Source: JANQOH01 sp965243325
Lineage (GTDB): Bacteria; Pseudomonadota; Alphaproteobacteria; UBA7887
DNA length: 64,000 bases
NCBI GenBank assembly: GCA_965243325.1
Contig: CBDEUQ010000003.1
Coordinates: 2,170,001 to 2,234,000 of the forward strand
Direction: 5' to 3'
Each line of letters opens with the position of its first letter. The first letter of the stretch is position 1. Positions 24,669 to 33,569 of this stretch are shown here, one piece after another. The position numbers and the translations under genes were made by a program. The notes below the pieces were generated by a model, which had not been told where the DNA came from, made no database searches, and was given only the letters and a program-made list of their open reading frames with translations.

Positions 24669-25436
24669 TCAGTCGAAGGCGACCTCGATGCGGCCGAGCG
24701 GGCCGAAGTCGGCGACGGTCACGGTTCCGGCGGCCGGGCGCACCGCGTCGTTGCAGATGTTGCCGGTGGTGACGAGATCGCCGGCGGCGAGCGCCAGGCC
24801 GCGCTGCGGCAGCGCGTTGGCGAGCCAGACCAGCGCGTTCAACGGGTCCTCCAGGGCGTTGGAGCCGATGCCGTCGGCGACGTTCCGGCCGTCGGTCGTC
24901 ACCGTCAGCGGCACCGCGGCGCGGTCCACGGCGCGCCAGTCGGGGTGCTCCGCGCCGTGCACGAACCAGGCGTGCACGCCGTTGTCCGACACGGTCTCGC
25001 GAATGTCGATCTTCCACGCCTTGGCGTAGCGGCTGTCCACCATCTCGATCGCCGGGAACATCGCCGCCACCGCGTCGGCGACCGCCGCGGTGTCGTACGG
25101 CGCGCCGCCGGCGGGAAGGTCGCGCGCCATGCGGAACGCGATCTCCGGCTCGACGATCGGGTTGTGGAGGCCGGCGAGCGGGATGCGCGCCGGGCTGGCC
25201 GCCGTCGTGTGCCGGAACATGCGGCCGAAGAACGGCTCGTCGACGCGCGAGATGCGCTGCGCCATGGCGCTCGTGCAGCCGATCTTCCAGCCCACCGCCG
25301 GCTTGTCGATGCGGGCGACGAGCGCCCGTTGCAGGACGTAGGCGGCCTCGATGTCGCCCGGCATCTCGGGCAGCGAGTCGAGCGCCGGACCGCCGCCGCG
25401 GACGCGCATCAGGGCTTCGATGTTGGCTGTGCTCAT
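24669..25436 (-). CDS. FAH-family hydratase (2-keto-4-pentenoate hydratase-like)
   Basis: The 255-residue protein is close to the MhpD/HpcG type: RIDKPAVGWKIGCTS, HNPIVEPEIAFRMARDLP with the metal-binding Glu pair, FPAIEMVDSRYA, and GNICNDAVRPAAGTVTVADF. These enzymes hydrate 2-oxo-dienoates from aromatic or ring-cleavage pathways. It lies 2 bp after the PhyH gene and downstream of a GST, read leftward as a likely operon. The true substrate cannot be told from sequence. Confidence 0.85.
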   Translation of the reverse strand: MSTANIEALMRVRGGGPALDSLPEMPGDIEAAYVLQRALVARIDKPAVGWKIGCTSAMAQRISRVDEPFFGRMFRHTTAASPARIPLAGLHNPIVEPEIAFRMARDLPAGGAPYDTAAVADAVAAMFPAIEMVDSRYAKAWKIDIRETVSDNGVHAWFVHGAEHPDWRAVDRAAVPLTVTTDGRNVADGIGSNALEDPLNALVWLANALPQRGLALAAGDLVTTGNICNDAVRPAAGTVTVADFGPLGRIEVAFD

Positions 25437-25438
25437 GG

Positions 25439-26434
25439 TCACTCCATTTCGCCCACCGGCTCGGCCGGCGGGTAGACGACGCGCGCGTGCGGATGGCCGG
25501 TGCGGCCGTAGGCGTTCCAGATCTTGAAGCCGAGGCGCGCGAGCAGGTCTTCCGGCGCGTCCGCCAGCACCGCCGGGTCGGCGCCCAGCGTGTAGTTCTC
25601 CTGCGTGCGGAACTGCGGCGCGCAGTACGTCGCGAGCACGCCGAGCCGCGGCCCGTTGGCGCGGTTGGCGCCGGTGCCGTGCCACGTCCGCCCCTCGAAG
25701 ACGACGGCCGAGCCGGCCGGCGCCTCGGCGGCGATCGACGGCACCGTGTGCGGGACGTCGGGCGGCGGCTGCAGGCCGGTGCGGTGGCTGAACGGCACCA
25801 GCCGCGTCGCGCCGTTGGCGTCCGTGAAGTCGTTGAGGCAGAACATCACGTTGCAGGCCACCGGCGGGGGGATGGCGCGCTCCGGGTCGCCGTCGTCCCA
25901 GCCGTAGAACTCGCCGCGCCGGATTGCGCCGGCGCGCACCGGCTCGGCGTCGCGCGGCAGCGGCCGCGGCATCCACCACTGGTCGGTGTGAAGCCCCATC
26001 GTCGTCCCGCCCGGCTTGGCGATGTTCGCCGACAGCGTGGACAGCAGGTAGTCCGGCCCGAGCACCGCTTCGACGACCGGCGACGTCGTCGGGTGGGTCA
26101 CCAGGTCGCGGAAGACGCGCCCCTTGTTGACCAGCATCCACACCCGCTGGTTGATGCCGCCCGCCGCCTCGGTGAACGCGTCGGCCGGAAGCGTCCCGTA
26201 GTCGCGCTTCGGCGGCTGGTCGGGCCCCTGGTCGGCGAAGGCGACGCCGGCGCGGCGCTCGGCCTCCGCCTGTGCCACCAGCCGCTCGCGCGTCGCGTCC
26301 AGCACCGCGCCCTCGAGGACGTCCACCAGGATGCAGTAGCCGAAGCGCGCGATGTCGGCCTTCGCCGTCTCCGGATCGGCGGTCGGCGCCGCCACCGGGT
26401 CCCCCGGCCGCCACGGCAGCACGGCATCGTTCAT
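25439..26434 (-). CDS. Phytanoyl-CoA dioxygenase (PhyH) family oxygenase
   Basis: The 331-residue protein has GFYCILVD-like entry (RFGYCILVDVLEGAVLDAT), the metal motif HxD in MGLHTDQWW, the second His in FEGRTWHGTGANR, and RLGVLATYC with the 2-oxoglutarate Arg. The Gly/Pro-rich segment around 150-190 is usual for bacterial PhyH oxygenases. GGGAG lies before the ATG at 26434; an ATG at 26479 is also in frame. Middle gene of the GST / PhyH / hydratase cluster. Confidence 0.87.
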   Translation of the reverse strand: MNDAVLPWRPGDPVAAPTADPETAKADIARFGYCILVDVLEGAVLDATRERLVAQAEAERRAGVAFADQGPDQPPKRDYGTLPADAFTEAAGGINQRVWMLVNKGRVFRDLVTHPTTSPVVEAVLGPDYLLSTLSANIAKPGGTTMGLHTDQWWMPRPLPRDAEPVRAGAIRRGEFYGWDDGDPERAIPPPVACNVMFCLNDFTDANGATRLVPFSHRTGLQPPPDVPHTVPSIAAEAPAGSAVVFEGRTWHGTGANRANGPRLGVLATYCAPQFRTQENYTLGADPAVLADAPEDLLARLGFKIWNAYGRTGHPHARVVYPPAEPVGEME

Positions 26435-26507
26435 CGGCAGGTCTCCCAAGGCCGTTTCGCCCGCCGGCGACAATGCCACAACCGGTCGGCCGCCGTACAG
26501 GCACGGC

Positions 26508-27113
26508 CTACATGGCGGGCGGCGCCGTCTGCGGCCAGCCGGAGAGGTCCCGGAGGCGCGCGTCCCAGGCCGAGAGATGCGCGAACTCGGCGAGCGGCAG
26601 CCCGCACGCGTCGGCGTAGCCGAGCCACACGCCGACGGCGTACTCGGCCACGCTCGCCTGCTCGCCCGCGAGGTACGGCTGCGTCGCTAGCCGGACGTCG
26701 AGGACGCCGGCGAGGACGCGGAAATCGTCGCGGCCCTTCTCGATGATCGCCTGGTCCGGGTTGTCGGCGTTGAAGAACACCTGGCCGAGGATGGCGCCGA
26801 GCGGCCGTATCCAGTGCGCGCCCTCCCAGTGCAGCCAGCGCATGGCGTCCCAGCGGCCGGCGCCGGACGGCCAGAGGCCGCCGCTTCCCTTCTCTGCGAC
26901 GTAGCAGGCGATGGCGTTGGATTCCCACAGCGTCGTTTCGCCGTCGACCAGCACCGGCACCTTCCCCATGGGGTTCATGTCGAGAAAGTCTTGCTGCTTC
27001 TGGGCGCCGGCCCGCAGGTCGACGATCTCGTGGTCGAGGTCGACCCCGGCGTGCGCGGCGACGCCGTGCACCTTGCGGCAGTTGGGCGAGACGGGGTTGG
27101 TGTAGAGCTTCAT
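26508..27113 (-). CDS. Glutathione S-transferase family protein
   Basis: The 201-residue GST has an N-terminal thioredoxin fold with a catalytic Ser in MKLYTNPVSPNCRKV, the cis-Pro loop GKVPVLVDGETTLWESNAI, and a helical C-terminal domain (LAGEQASVAEYAVGVWLGY). Ser near residue 9 suggests a beta/theta type class. It heads a leftward group with PhyH and an FAH hydratase. The ATG at 27113 is 37 bp from the palindromic operator. Confidence 0.88.
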   Translation of the reverse strand: MKLYTNPVSPNCRKVHGVAAHAGVDLDHEIVDLRAGAQKQQDFLDMNPMGKVPVLVDGETTLWESNAIACYVAEKGSGGLWPSGAGRWDAMRWLHWEGAHWIRPLGAILGQVFFNADNPDQAIIEKGRDDFRVLAGVLDVRLATQPYLAGEQASVAEYAVGVWLGYADACGLPLAEFAHLSAWDARLRDLSGWPQTAPPAM

Positions 27114-27149
27114 CGGCTGTCTCCGCGTGCGGTTCGGAGGCGGCATATT

Positions 27150-27169
27150 ATGTAAGCATACGCTTACAT
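27150..27169. promoter_or_regulatory. 20-bp near-perfect palindrome (candidate operator) between GST and SDR
   Basis: ATGTAAGCATACGCTTACAT is an inverted repeat with only the central positions asymmetric. It lies in the divergent promoter region of the GST cluster (minus) and the SDR (plus). Size and A/T-rich arms suggest a TetR-type site. TATTATG beside it could serve as a -10. No regulator gene is adjacent. Confidence 0.6.
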
Positions 27170-27250
27170 TCAAGGGTCCTCGCGCGCGGTGCGCCGTCGG
27201 CGAGCGGATGCGCCTATACTCCCGCACATCGAACGACGGGGAGCGCGCCG

Positions 27251-28138
27251 ATGGACGTTTGCGTTGTCACCGGAACCAGCTCGGGAATCGGCCGCGCCGC
27301 CGCGCTGCACTTCGCGCGCAACGGCTTTCGCGTCGCCGCCGCCATGCGCGACCCCGGCAAGGCCGCGCCGCTGGAGGAGGCCGCCGCCGCGGAAGGGCTG
27401 CCGCTGCGCGTGCAGGCGCTCGACGTGACCGACGCCGGCTCGATCGCCGCCGCGGTGGCGGAGATCGTCGAGACCGAGGGCCGCGTCGACGTGCTGGTCA
27501 ACAACGCCGGCCTGTCGAACTCCAGCCCCGCCGAGACCTACCCGGAGGACGAGCACCGGGCGCTGTTCGAGACCAACTACTGGGGGCCGGTCCGCCTCAC
27601 CCAGGCGGTGCTCCCGGGGATGCGCGAGCGCGGCCGTGGCGCGATCGTCAACGTGTCGTCGATCCTCGGCCGCGTCGCCGCGGTGAACCAGGCGGCCTAC
27701 TGCGCCTCCAAGTTCGCCGTCGAGGCGTTCAGCGAATCGCTCGCGCTCGAGGTGGCGCCGTTCGGCGTTCGCGTCGCCATCGTCGAGCCCGGCGTCGTCG
27801 CGACGGCGATCTTCGACAACACGCCGGTGCACTACGACCGCGCCTCGCCCTACCGCCAGGCGATGCGCAAGGGCGGCCGCTTCTATACCGCGACAATGGG
27901 GCGGGCGACGCCGCCGGAGGAGATCGCCGCCGTCATGCTGGAGGCGGTGACGACGCCCGCCCCCAAGCTGCGCTGGCTGCACGGCCTCGGCTCCGAGCTG
28001 GTGGCGCGGCGGCCCGACGTGTCGGACGAGGACTACGTGGCGATGACCGCGCTCGACGACGAGGCCTACAACCGCCGCTTCGCCGACCTCTTCGGCATCG
28101 ATCTCGCCTGGCGGCCGGAGTCCCCGGACGAAGGGTAA
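27251..28138 (+). CDS. Short-chain dehydrogenase/reductase (SDR)
   Basis: The 295-residue oxidoreductase has TGTSSGIGRAAALHFA, DVTDAGSIAAAVAEI, LVNNAGLSNSSP and the catalytic S...YxxxK in NVSSILGRVAAVNQAAYCASK region (Ser about 138, Tyr about 151, Lys about 155), as in classical SDRs. The substrate loop and C-terminal extension (PDVSDEDYVAMTALDDEAYN) are not diagnostic. It is divergent from the GST cluster and shares the palindromic operator, so it may belong to the same pathway. Confidence 0.88.
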   Translation: MDVCVVTGTSSGIGRAAALHFARNGFRVAAAMRDPGKAAPLEEAAAAEGLPLRVQALDVTDAGSIAAAVAEIVETEGRVDVLVNNAGLSNSSPAETYPEDEHRALFETNYWGPVRLTQAVLPGMRERGRGAIVNVSSILGRVAAVNQAAYCASKFAVEAFSESLALEVAPFGVRVAIVEPGVVATAIFDNTPVHYDRASPYRQAMRKGGRFYTATMGRATPPEEIAAVMLEAVTTPAPKLRWLHGLGSELVARRPDVSDEDYVAMTALDDEAYNRRFADLFGIDLAWRPESPDEG

Positions 28139-28321
28139 GGGGCCGCGGCCGTTCCGCCGCCGCCCGGTTCCGCGTCGGTCGAGGGACGAAGTCACGGGAC
28201 CGGACGTAGCCCGGGGTCGCATGCGTGGGCGGTTTCGGGTTATTTTCGCCGCCCTCCGGGCTCTCGCCTGGTCGATGGATGCGCGGGCATCCATACAGGG
28301 TTTCCCGCCTGGAGTTACGGC

Positions 28322-30067
28322 ATGGCCGCAACCGAGCCTCTCGTCCACCACGGAGTCCGCTACGAGGCCGACGACCGTCCGTCCCTGCCGCTCACCATCG
28401 GTTTGGGACTGCAGCACACCGTCCTCTCGGCCGCCGCCGTCGTCCTGATCCCGGCGATACTCATCAGTGTCGCCGGCGAAAGTGAAGCGTACCTGAACTG
28501 GGCGGTGTTCGGCGCGCTGGCGGTAAGCGGAATCGCGACGATCGTTCAGGCGATCCGCATCGGCAGACTGGGTGCGGGCTACATCCTGGTGATGGGCAGC
28601 ACGTCGGCCTTCCTGGCGGTCAGCATCACCGCGCTCGAGCAGGGCGGACCCGGCCTGCTGGCCACCCTCATCGTATGCTCGTCGTTCGTGCAGTTCTTCC
28701 TCGCCGCAAAGATGGCCCTGCTGCGGCGAATCTTCACGCCGACCGTGGCGGGAACGGTGCTGATGCTGATCCCGGTGACGATCGTACCCATCGTCTTCCG
28801 GAAGCTCTCGGACGTTCCGGAGGGCACCGTCCAGCATGCTGCGCCCGTCACCGCGTTCGTGACCCTGGCCGCCATCATCCTGGTTGCGCTGCGTTTCTCC
28901 GGCGCCTTGCGTATCTGGGCTCCGGCAATCGGCATCGTCGTGGGAGGCATCGTCGGGTCGGCGTTCGGTCTTTACGACGTCGATCGCGTGCTTTCGGCTT
29001 CGTGGATCGGATTCCCCGATTTCAGCGGCTACCCCGGGCTCGACTTCGGCTTCGGCGCCGCGTTCTGGGCTCTGCTTCCGGGATTTCTGATCGTGACCCT
29101 GGTCGGGGCCATGGACACGTTGGGCGACGCCATCGCCATCCAGCGCGCCTCGTGGCGACGGCCGCGCGCCATCGACTTTCGATCGATACAGGGAGCCATC
29201 AACGCCGACGGTCTGGGCAATTTCCTGTCCGGCGTCGGCGGCACGGTTCCCAACACCACCTACGGCCTGGGCATTGCGGTGACCGAGTTGACCGGCATTG
29301 CCGCCCGGTCCGTCGGCGTGTGCGTCGGCATCCTGTTCATCGGGCTGGCGTTCCTGCCGAAACCGGTGGCGGCCATTCTGGCGCTTCCGGGACCGGTCGT
29401 GGGCGCCTACCTCGCGGTGGCGGTCGCGCTGTTGTTCGTTTTCGGCGTGCAGGTTCTGGTCAGGGACGGGCTGGACTACCGGAAGAACCTCGTCGTCGGT
29501 TTCGCTTTCTGCGTCGGCATCGCCTTCCAGTACGATCTGGTCTATCCGGAGCTACGGGAGGGCATGTGGGGGGAGCTGCTGGGACACGGCATGACGGCCG
29601 GCGGCATAACCGTCGTCCTCCTGTCCGGCTTTCTCGATTTGACGAGCAGGCGGCCGAAGCGGATACGCACCGTCCTTTCCCCTGACGCTCTGGGCGTGAT
29701 CGACGAGTTCCTGTCGGACTTTGCCACGCGGGCGGGTTTCGAGGAGCCGATGGCGGTCCGGCTCCGCGCCGTGGGCGAAGAGGCGTTGCACATTCTGGGC
29801 GGCGCCGAAGCTCGGGATTCGGCTCGCGAGCTGCTGCTGGTGGCACGCGTGGATGAACGGTCGGTGGATCTGGAGTTCATAGCCAGCGGGCCGGACACGA
29901 ATCTGGAGGATCAGATCGCGATGTTGAGCGACAGCGTGACGGATCTTTCGAATGAAGCGGAGACGCCGCTGCGGCTCCTGCGGCACCACGCGACATCGGT
30001 GCGGCATCGCCAGTACCACGGCACGGATATCCTGACCGTTCGGCTGCAGCCGCTGGCAGGGGATTGA
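28322..30067 (+). CDS. NCS2/SLC23 nucleobase permease with C-terminal HATPase-like domain
   Basis: The 581-residue protein has 12-14 membrane helices (about 20-440) with NCS2 motifs: LGLQHTVLSAAAVV, the NAD(G)LG-like region INADGLGNFLSGVGGTVPNT and TTYGLGIAVTELTG. These import xanthine, uric acid or uracil with cations. After about residue 450 comes a soluble 130-residue domain (VIDEFLSDFATRAGFEEPMA, RAVGEEALHIL, then a beta region and TDILTVRL) that resembles the RsbW/anti-sigma histidine-kinase ATPase fold, but the N-box Asn is replaced (EEALH) and a glycine-rich G1 box is not evident. A possible adaptor, not a proven kinase. Confidence 0.82.
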   Translation: MAATEPLVHHGVRYEADDRPSLPLTIGLGLQHTVLSAAAVVLIPAILISVAGESEAYLNWAVFGALAVSGIATIVQAIRIGRLGAGYILVMGSTSAFLAVSITALEQGGPGLLATLIVCSSFVQFFLAAKMALLRRIFTPTVAGTVLMLIPVTIVPIVFRKLSDVPEGTVQHAAPVTAFVTLAAIILVALRFSGALRIWAPAIGIVVGGIVGSAFGLYDVDRVLSASWIGFPDFSGYPGLDFGFGAAFWALLPGFLIVTLVGAMDTLGDAIAIQRASWRRPRAIDFRSIQGAINADGLGNFLSGVGGTVPNTTYGLGIAVTELTGIAARSVGVCVGILFIGLAFLPKPVAAILALPGPVVGAYLAVAVALLFVFGVQVLVRDGLDYRKNLVVGFAFCVGIAFQYDLVYPELREGMWGELLGHGMTAGGITVVLLSGFLDLTSRRPKRIRTVLSPDALGVIDEFLSDFATRAGFEEPMAVRLRAVGEEALHILGGAEARDSARELLLVARVDERSVDLEFIASGPDTNLEDQIAMLSDSVTDLSNEAETPLRLLRHHATSVRHRQYHGTDILTVRLQPLAGD

Positions 30068-30227
30068 CTCGCGACGGTCGCGGCGGCGGGCCTCTTGTCC
30101 ACAGCTACCAGCCGAAGCAAAACTTTTACACCGGACTGAGGGACACGGCCCCGCCACCGGGCGTATGTTAGCCGTCACCTGACCCCGCGGCGCTGAATTG
30201 ACGTGGGTCGGGGTGAGGGGACGCTCG

Positions 30228-31694
30228 GTGCGGGACGCAGAAACAGAACCGGGGCATCGGACGGGCAACGCGACCGGCTTGCGAATGCCGCGCGAGACGA
30301 TGCTGAAATTGGCGCAGCAATGCGCGGAGCTGCTCGTCGACTGGAACACGCAACTCGCCGCCAAGGACGCCTGGGAAGGGGACTTCAGCCGGATTCTCAA
30401 GGACGAAATTCCGGCTGACCCGCCCGAGCGCGGCAGGCCGGCAACGGATGTGGTCGAGCATGTGGCGCGCAAGATTCTGCCGACGGCCGCACGGCACCAG
30501 CATCCGCGGTTCTTCGGGTTCGTGACGTCTTCGGTCACCTGGCCCGGCGTCCTCGCCGAATTCCTGGCCGCGGGCTACAACATCAACGCCTGTACTTGGC
30601 TGGCTGCGAGCGGCCCGAGCCAGGTGGAACTGGTCGTGGTGGACTGGTTCCGCCGCTGGCTCGGCTACCCGGAAGGCGCCGGCGGACTTTTCACCAGCGG
30701 CGGCTCTACGGCGGCGGTCGACGCCCTGGTGGCGGCTCGGGAATCGGCCGGGAAACCCGAAACCGCGTGCGTCTACATGAGCGACCAGACCCATAGCGCA
30801 CTCTTCCGGGCCGCACGGATCATCGGGATCCCTCCCGAGCGCGTTCGTCGAATCCCGTGCGACGGCCGTTATCGCATCGACGTCGAGGCTCTCGCCGCCG
30901 CCGTCGCGCACGATCGCGCCGCGGGCCTCCACCCGATGGCGGTCTGCGCCAACGCCGGTACGGCCAGTTCCGGGGCCGTGGACCCGCTGGCGGCGCTCGC
31001 GGACTACTGCGAACGGGAGGGCATCTGGCTGCACGTTGACGCGGCCTACGGCGGTTTTGCCGTTCTGGCCGAGGACGGACGGGAACTGATGCGCGGCATC
31101 GAGCGCGCGAACTCGGTCGGGCTCGACGCGCACAAGTGGCTGTTCCAGCCGTACGAGGCCGGTTGTCTGATCGTCAAGGACGTCCGGACCCTCGAGCGTG
31201 CCTTCCGGATGCCGCACGACGTGCTTCAGGACACGATCTGGGGCGCCGATCACGTGAACTTCGCGGACCGCGGCCTGCAGTTGAGCCGTTCCTTTCGCGC
31301 GCTGAAGGTGTGGATGTCGGTCCAGACGTTCGGAATGGAGGCGTTTCGTCGCGCGGTGTCGCGGACGATGGAACTCGCCGCCGACGCCGGCCGCTACATC
31401 GTCGAACGGCCCCTCCTGGAGCTGCTGACTCCCGTCTCCCTGGGAATCGTCTGTTTTCGGGTCAACCCGGACGGCAGGGCGCTTGACGAACCGGCGCTGG
31501 AGGAGATCAACAGGACCGTGCTGGCACGCGTCTTCTGGGAAGACCGGGCGCTGATCTCGTCGACGCGGCTGGGCCCGACGTTCTCGCTGCGGCTCTGCAT
31601 CGTGAATCACGAAACGACCTGGGAAGACGTGCGCGAGACGCTCGAGGCGGTGGAGCGGTTCGGAGCCGACGCCGCGACGCGGCACGCGCCCTAG
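30228..31694 (+). CDS. PLP-dependent group II amino-acid decarboxylase, copy 1
   Basis: The 488-residue protein belongs to the aromatic-L-amino-acid / glutamate decarboxylase family: HQHPRFFGFVTSSVTWPG, LFTSGGSTAAVDALVAARE, VYMSDQTHSALFRAAR, HVDAAYGGFAVL, and the PLP lysine in LDAHKWLFQPYEAGCL. It removes CO2 from an amino acid to make an amine. The true start is unclear; GTG at 30228 follows AGGGGA and gives a length like the second copy at 49929. It lies 8 bp before the SulP transporter gene. Confidence 0.87.
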   Translation: MRDAETEPGHRTGNATGLRMPRETMLKLAQQCAELLVDWNTQLAAKDAWEGDFSRILKDEIPADPPERGRPATDVVEHVARKILPTAARHQHPRFFGFVTSSVTWPGVLAEFLAAGYNINACTWLAASGPSQVELVVVDWFRRWLGYPEGAGGLFTSGGSTAAVDALVAARESAGKPETACVYMSDQTHSALFRAARIIGIPPERVRRIPCDGRYRIDVEALAAAVAHDRAAGLHPMAVCANAGTASSGAVDPLAALADYCEREGIWLHVDAAYGGFAVLAEDGRELMRGIERANSVGLDAHKWLFQPYEAGCLIVKDVRTLERAFRMPHDVLQDTIWGADHVNFADRGLQLSRSFRALKVWMSVQTFGMEAFRRAVSRTMELAADAGRYIVERPLLELLTPVSLGIVCFRVNPDGRALDEPALEEINRTVLARVFWEDRALISSTRLGPTFSLRLCIVNHETTWEDVRETLEAVERFGADAATRHAP

Positions 31695-31702
31695 GCAAGG
31701 CC

Positions 31703-33367
31703 TTGCCCGGCTCGGACCGAAGGTTGCGTTCAAGCGGCGCGCGCTACGACTTCCGGACCTTCCGCGGCGACCTGTCGGGTGCGGTCACGGCCACGGTCGT
31801 GTCGTTGCCGTTCGCGCTGGCCTTCGGCGTGGCGTCGGGCTTGGGGGCTGCGGCCGGACTGTACGGTTCGATCGCGGTCGGCTTCTTCGCGGCGGCGTTC
31901 GGCAGCGCGCGCGCCGCGATCTCCGGACCCGCGCCTTCGGTGACGGTCGCCATGGCGGTGATCGTCACGACGCACGCGAGCAGTCTCCCGGAGGCCTTTA
32001 CCGTCGTCGTGATGGCAGGTCTCCTGCAGATGCTGCTGGGGCTCTCCGGGCTGGGGCGCTACGTGGCCTACACGCCCTACGTCGTCATTTCGGGCGTCAT
32101 GTCCGGCATCGGCCTGATCATCGTTGTGGTGCAGGTCGTTCCGTTCCTGGGTTCGCCCGCCGTGCCGGGCGGAGCCATGTCGTCCTTGCGCGCGCTGCCG
32201 GAGGCGATCGGAAACCTGCAGCCGCATGCCGTCCTGATCGGGGCCGCCACCCTGGCCGTCGCGGTGTACTGGCCGGGCCGGCTCGCCAGGTTTCTGCCGC
32301 CCCCGCTTGCCGCGCTCCTGGCCGGCTCCCTGCTTGGCGGTCTCTGGCTGACGGACGCGCCGATCGTCGGACCGATCCCCGGCGTGTTGCCGAGCCTGCA
32401 ACTGACGCCGCCTTCGACGGAATTCGTCCTCAGTGCGCTGGAACCGGCGCTCATCCTCGCCCTCCTGGGTTCCATCGACAGCCTCCTCGCCGGCATGGTC
32501 GCGGATTCGCTCACCGGGTCGCGGCACAGTGCGAAACGCGAACTGGTGGGCCAGGGTCTCGGCAACGTCGCCGCCGGCCTGATCGGCGGATTGCCGGGTG
32601 CGGGGGCTTCGGTGAGCACGGCGACGAACGTTCGCGCCGGCGGCCGCACCCGCATGTCCGGCGTCCTGCGTGCCGTGTTCCTGCTCGCGCTGCTGTTGGG
32701 TCTGGGCCGCCTGGTCGAGCCGATCCCTCACGCGGTCCTCGCGGCCATTCTGATCAACGTCGGCTGGAGCCTGATCGACCGCGACCTGCTCATGAGGATG
32801 CGCCACCTGACCCGCGTGCATCTGGTCGTCATGCTGACCACTCTCGGACTCACCGTGTTCGTGGACCTCATAACCGCCGGCGCCGTAGGGTTGATCCTTG
32901 CCGGCATGGCGCACGCGCGGCAATTGGAGCATCTTGAGCTTGACAGCGTCGTGTCGGTCCCGCTTCGTGATCGGACCTTCTTTGCGGACCATGCCGGTGT
33001 CGACGGGGCGGATCCGCATTCGGCGAGGGTCGGACTGGTGGCGCTCAGGGGCGGTTTCACCGTGGCGTCCTCCAGGCACCTTGCGGAAGCCGTAGGGGCG
33101 GACATCGAGGACCACGAAGTCGTCATATTCGACTTCTCCGGCACCACGTACCTCGACGACAGCGCCGCCAGACTGATCGGGCAGCTGCTGGACATCGCCG
33201 GCGAGGAGCGCACGGCATACGTCTTGGCGGGCGTTTCGGACGACGTGGCAAGGATGCTGACCGCGTTCGGCGTCTTGCGGCGCGTGCCGGAAGGGCAGCT
33301 CGTAGAGACGATGGAACAGGCGAAATCGGTGGCTCGACGACTCCTTGACCGGGAGCGGACGGGATGA
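31703..33367 (+). CDS. SulP-family anion transporter with STAS domain
   Basis: The 554-residue protein has the SulP core (about 12 helices, residues 20-420): YGSIAVGFFAAAFGSARAAI, ISGPAPSVTVAMAV, then IDSLLAGMVADSLTGSRH and NVAAGLIGGLPGAGASVSTA. The C-terminal STAS domain (about 445-550) includes VVIFDFSGTTYLDDSAARLI with a Ser at the position phosphorylated in anti-sigma-antagonist STAS proteins. SulP proteins move sulfate, bicarbonate or organic anions. The start is a TTG, 8 bp after the decarboxylase stop, so the two are probably one operon. Confidence 0.88.
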   Translation: MPGSDRRLRSSGARYDFRTFRGDLSGAVTATVVSLPFALAFGVASGLGAAAGLYGSIAVGFFAAAFGSARAAISGPAPSVTVAMAVIVTTHASSLPEAFTVVVMAGLLQMLLGLSGLGRYVAYTPYVVISGVMSGIGLIIVVVQVVPFLGSPAVPGGAMSSLRALPEAIGNLQPHAVLIGAATLAVAVYWPGRLARFLPPPLAALLAGSLLGGLWLTDAPIVGPIPGVLPSLQLTPPSTEFVLSALEPALILALLGSIDSLLAGMVADSLTGSRHSAKRELVGQGLGNVAAGLIGGLPGAGASVSTATNVRAGGRTRMSGVLRAVFLLALLLGLGRLVEPIPHAVLAAILINVGWSLIDRDLLMRMRHLTRVHLVVMLTTLGLTVFVDLITAGAVGLILAGMAHARQLEHLELDSVVSVPLRDRTFFADHAGVDGADPHSARVGLVALRGGFTVASSRHLAEAVGADIEDHEVVIFDFSGTTYLDDSAARLIGQLLDIAGEERTAYVLAGVSDDVARMLTAFGVLRRVPEGQLVETMEQAKSVARRLLDRERTG

Positions 33368-33569
33368 TCCGTCGTCGTCCGGCGTGTCATGTCGGCGGCG
33401 CCCGGGTTCAGGACCCGCGAGTCCGAGGCGCCGCGATTCGCGCTCGATAGCGACTGGTCTCGAGCCGGAGCCCGGTGCGCCCCGCCCCGCCGCGAACGCT
33501 CCGCCTGCCCCGGGCGGACGCATGGCCGTCTTGGCCGCGTATGGCCGGACTGTCGCTCGCCGCCAGACT

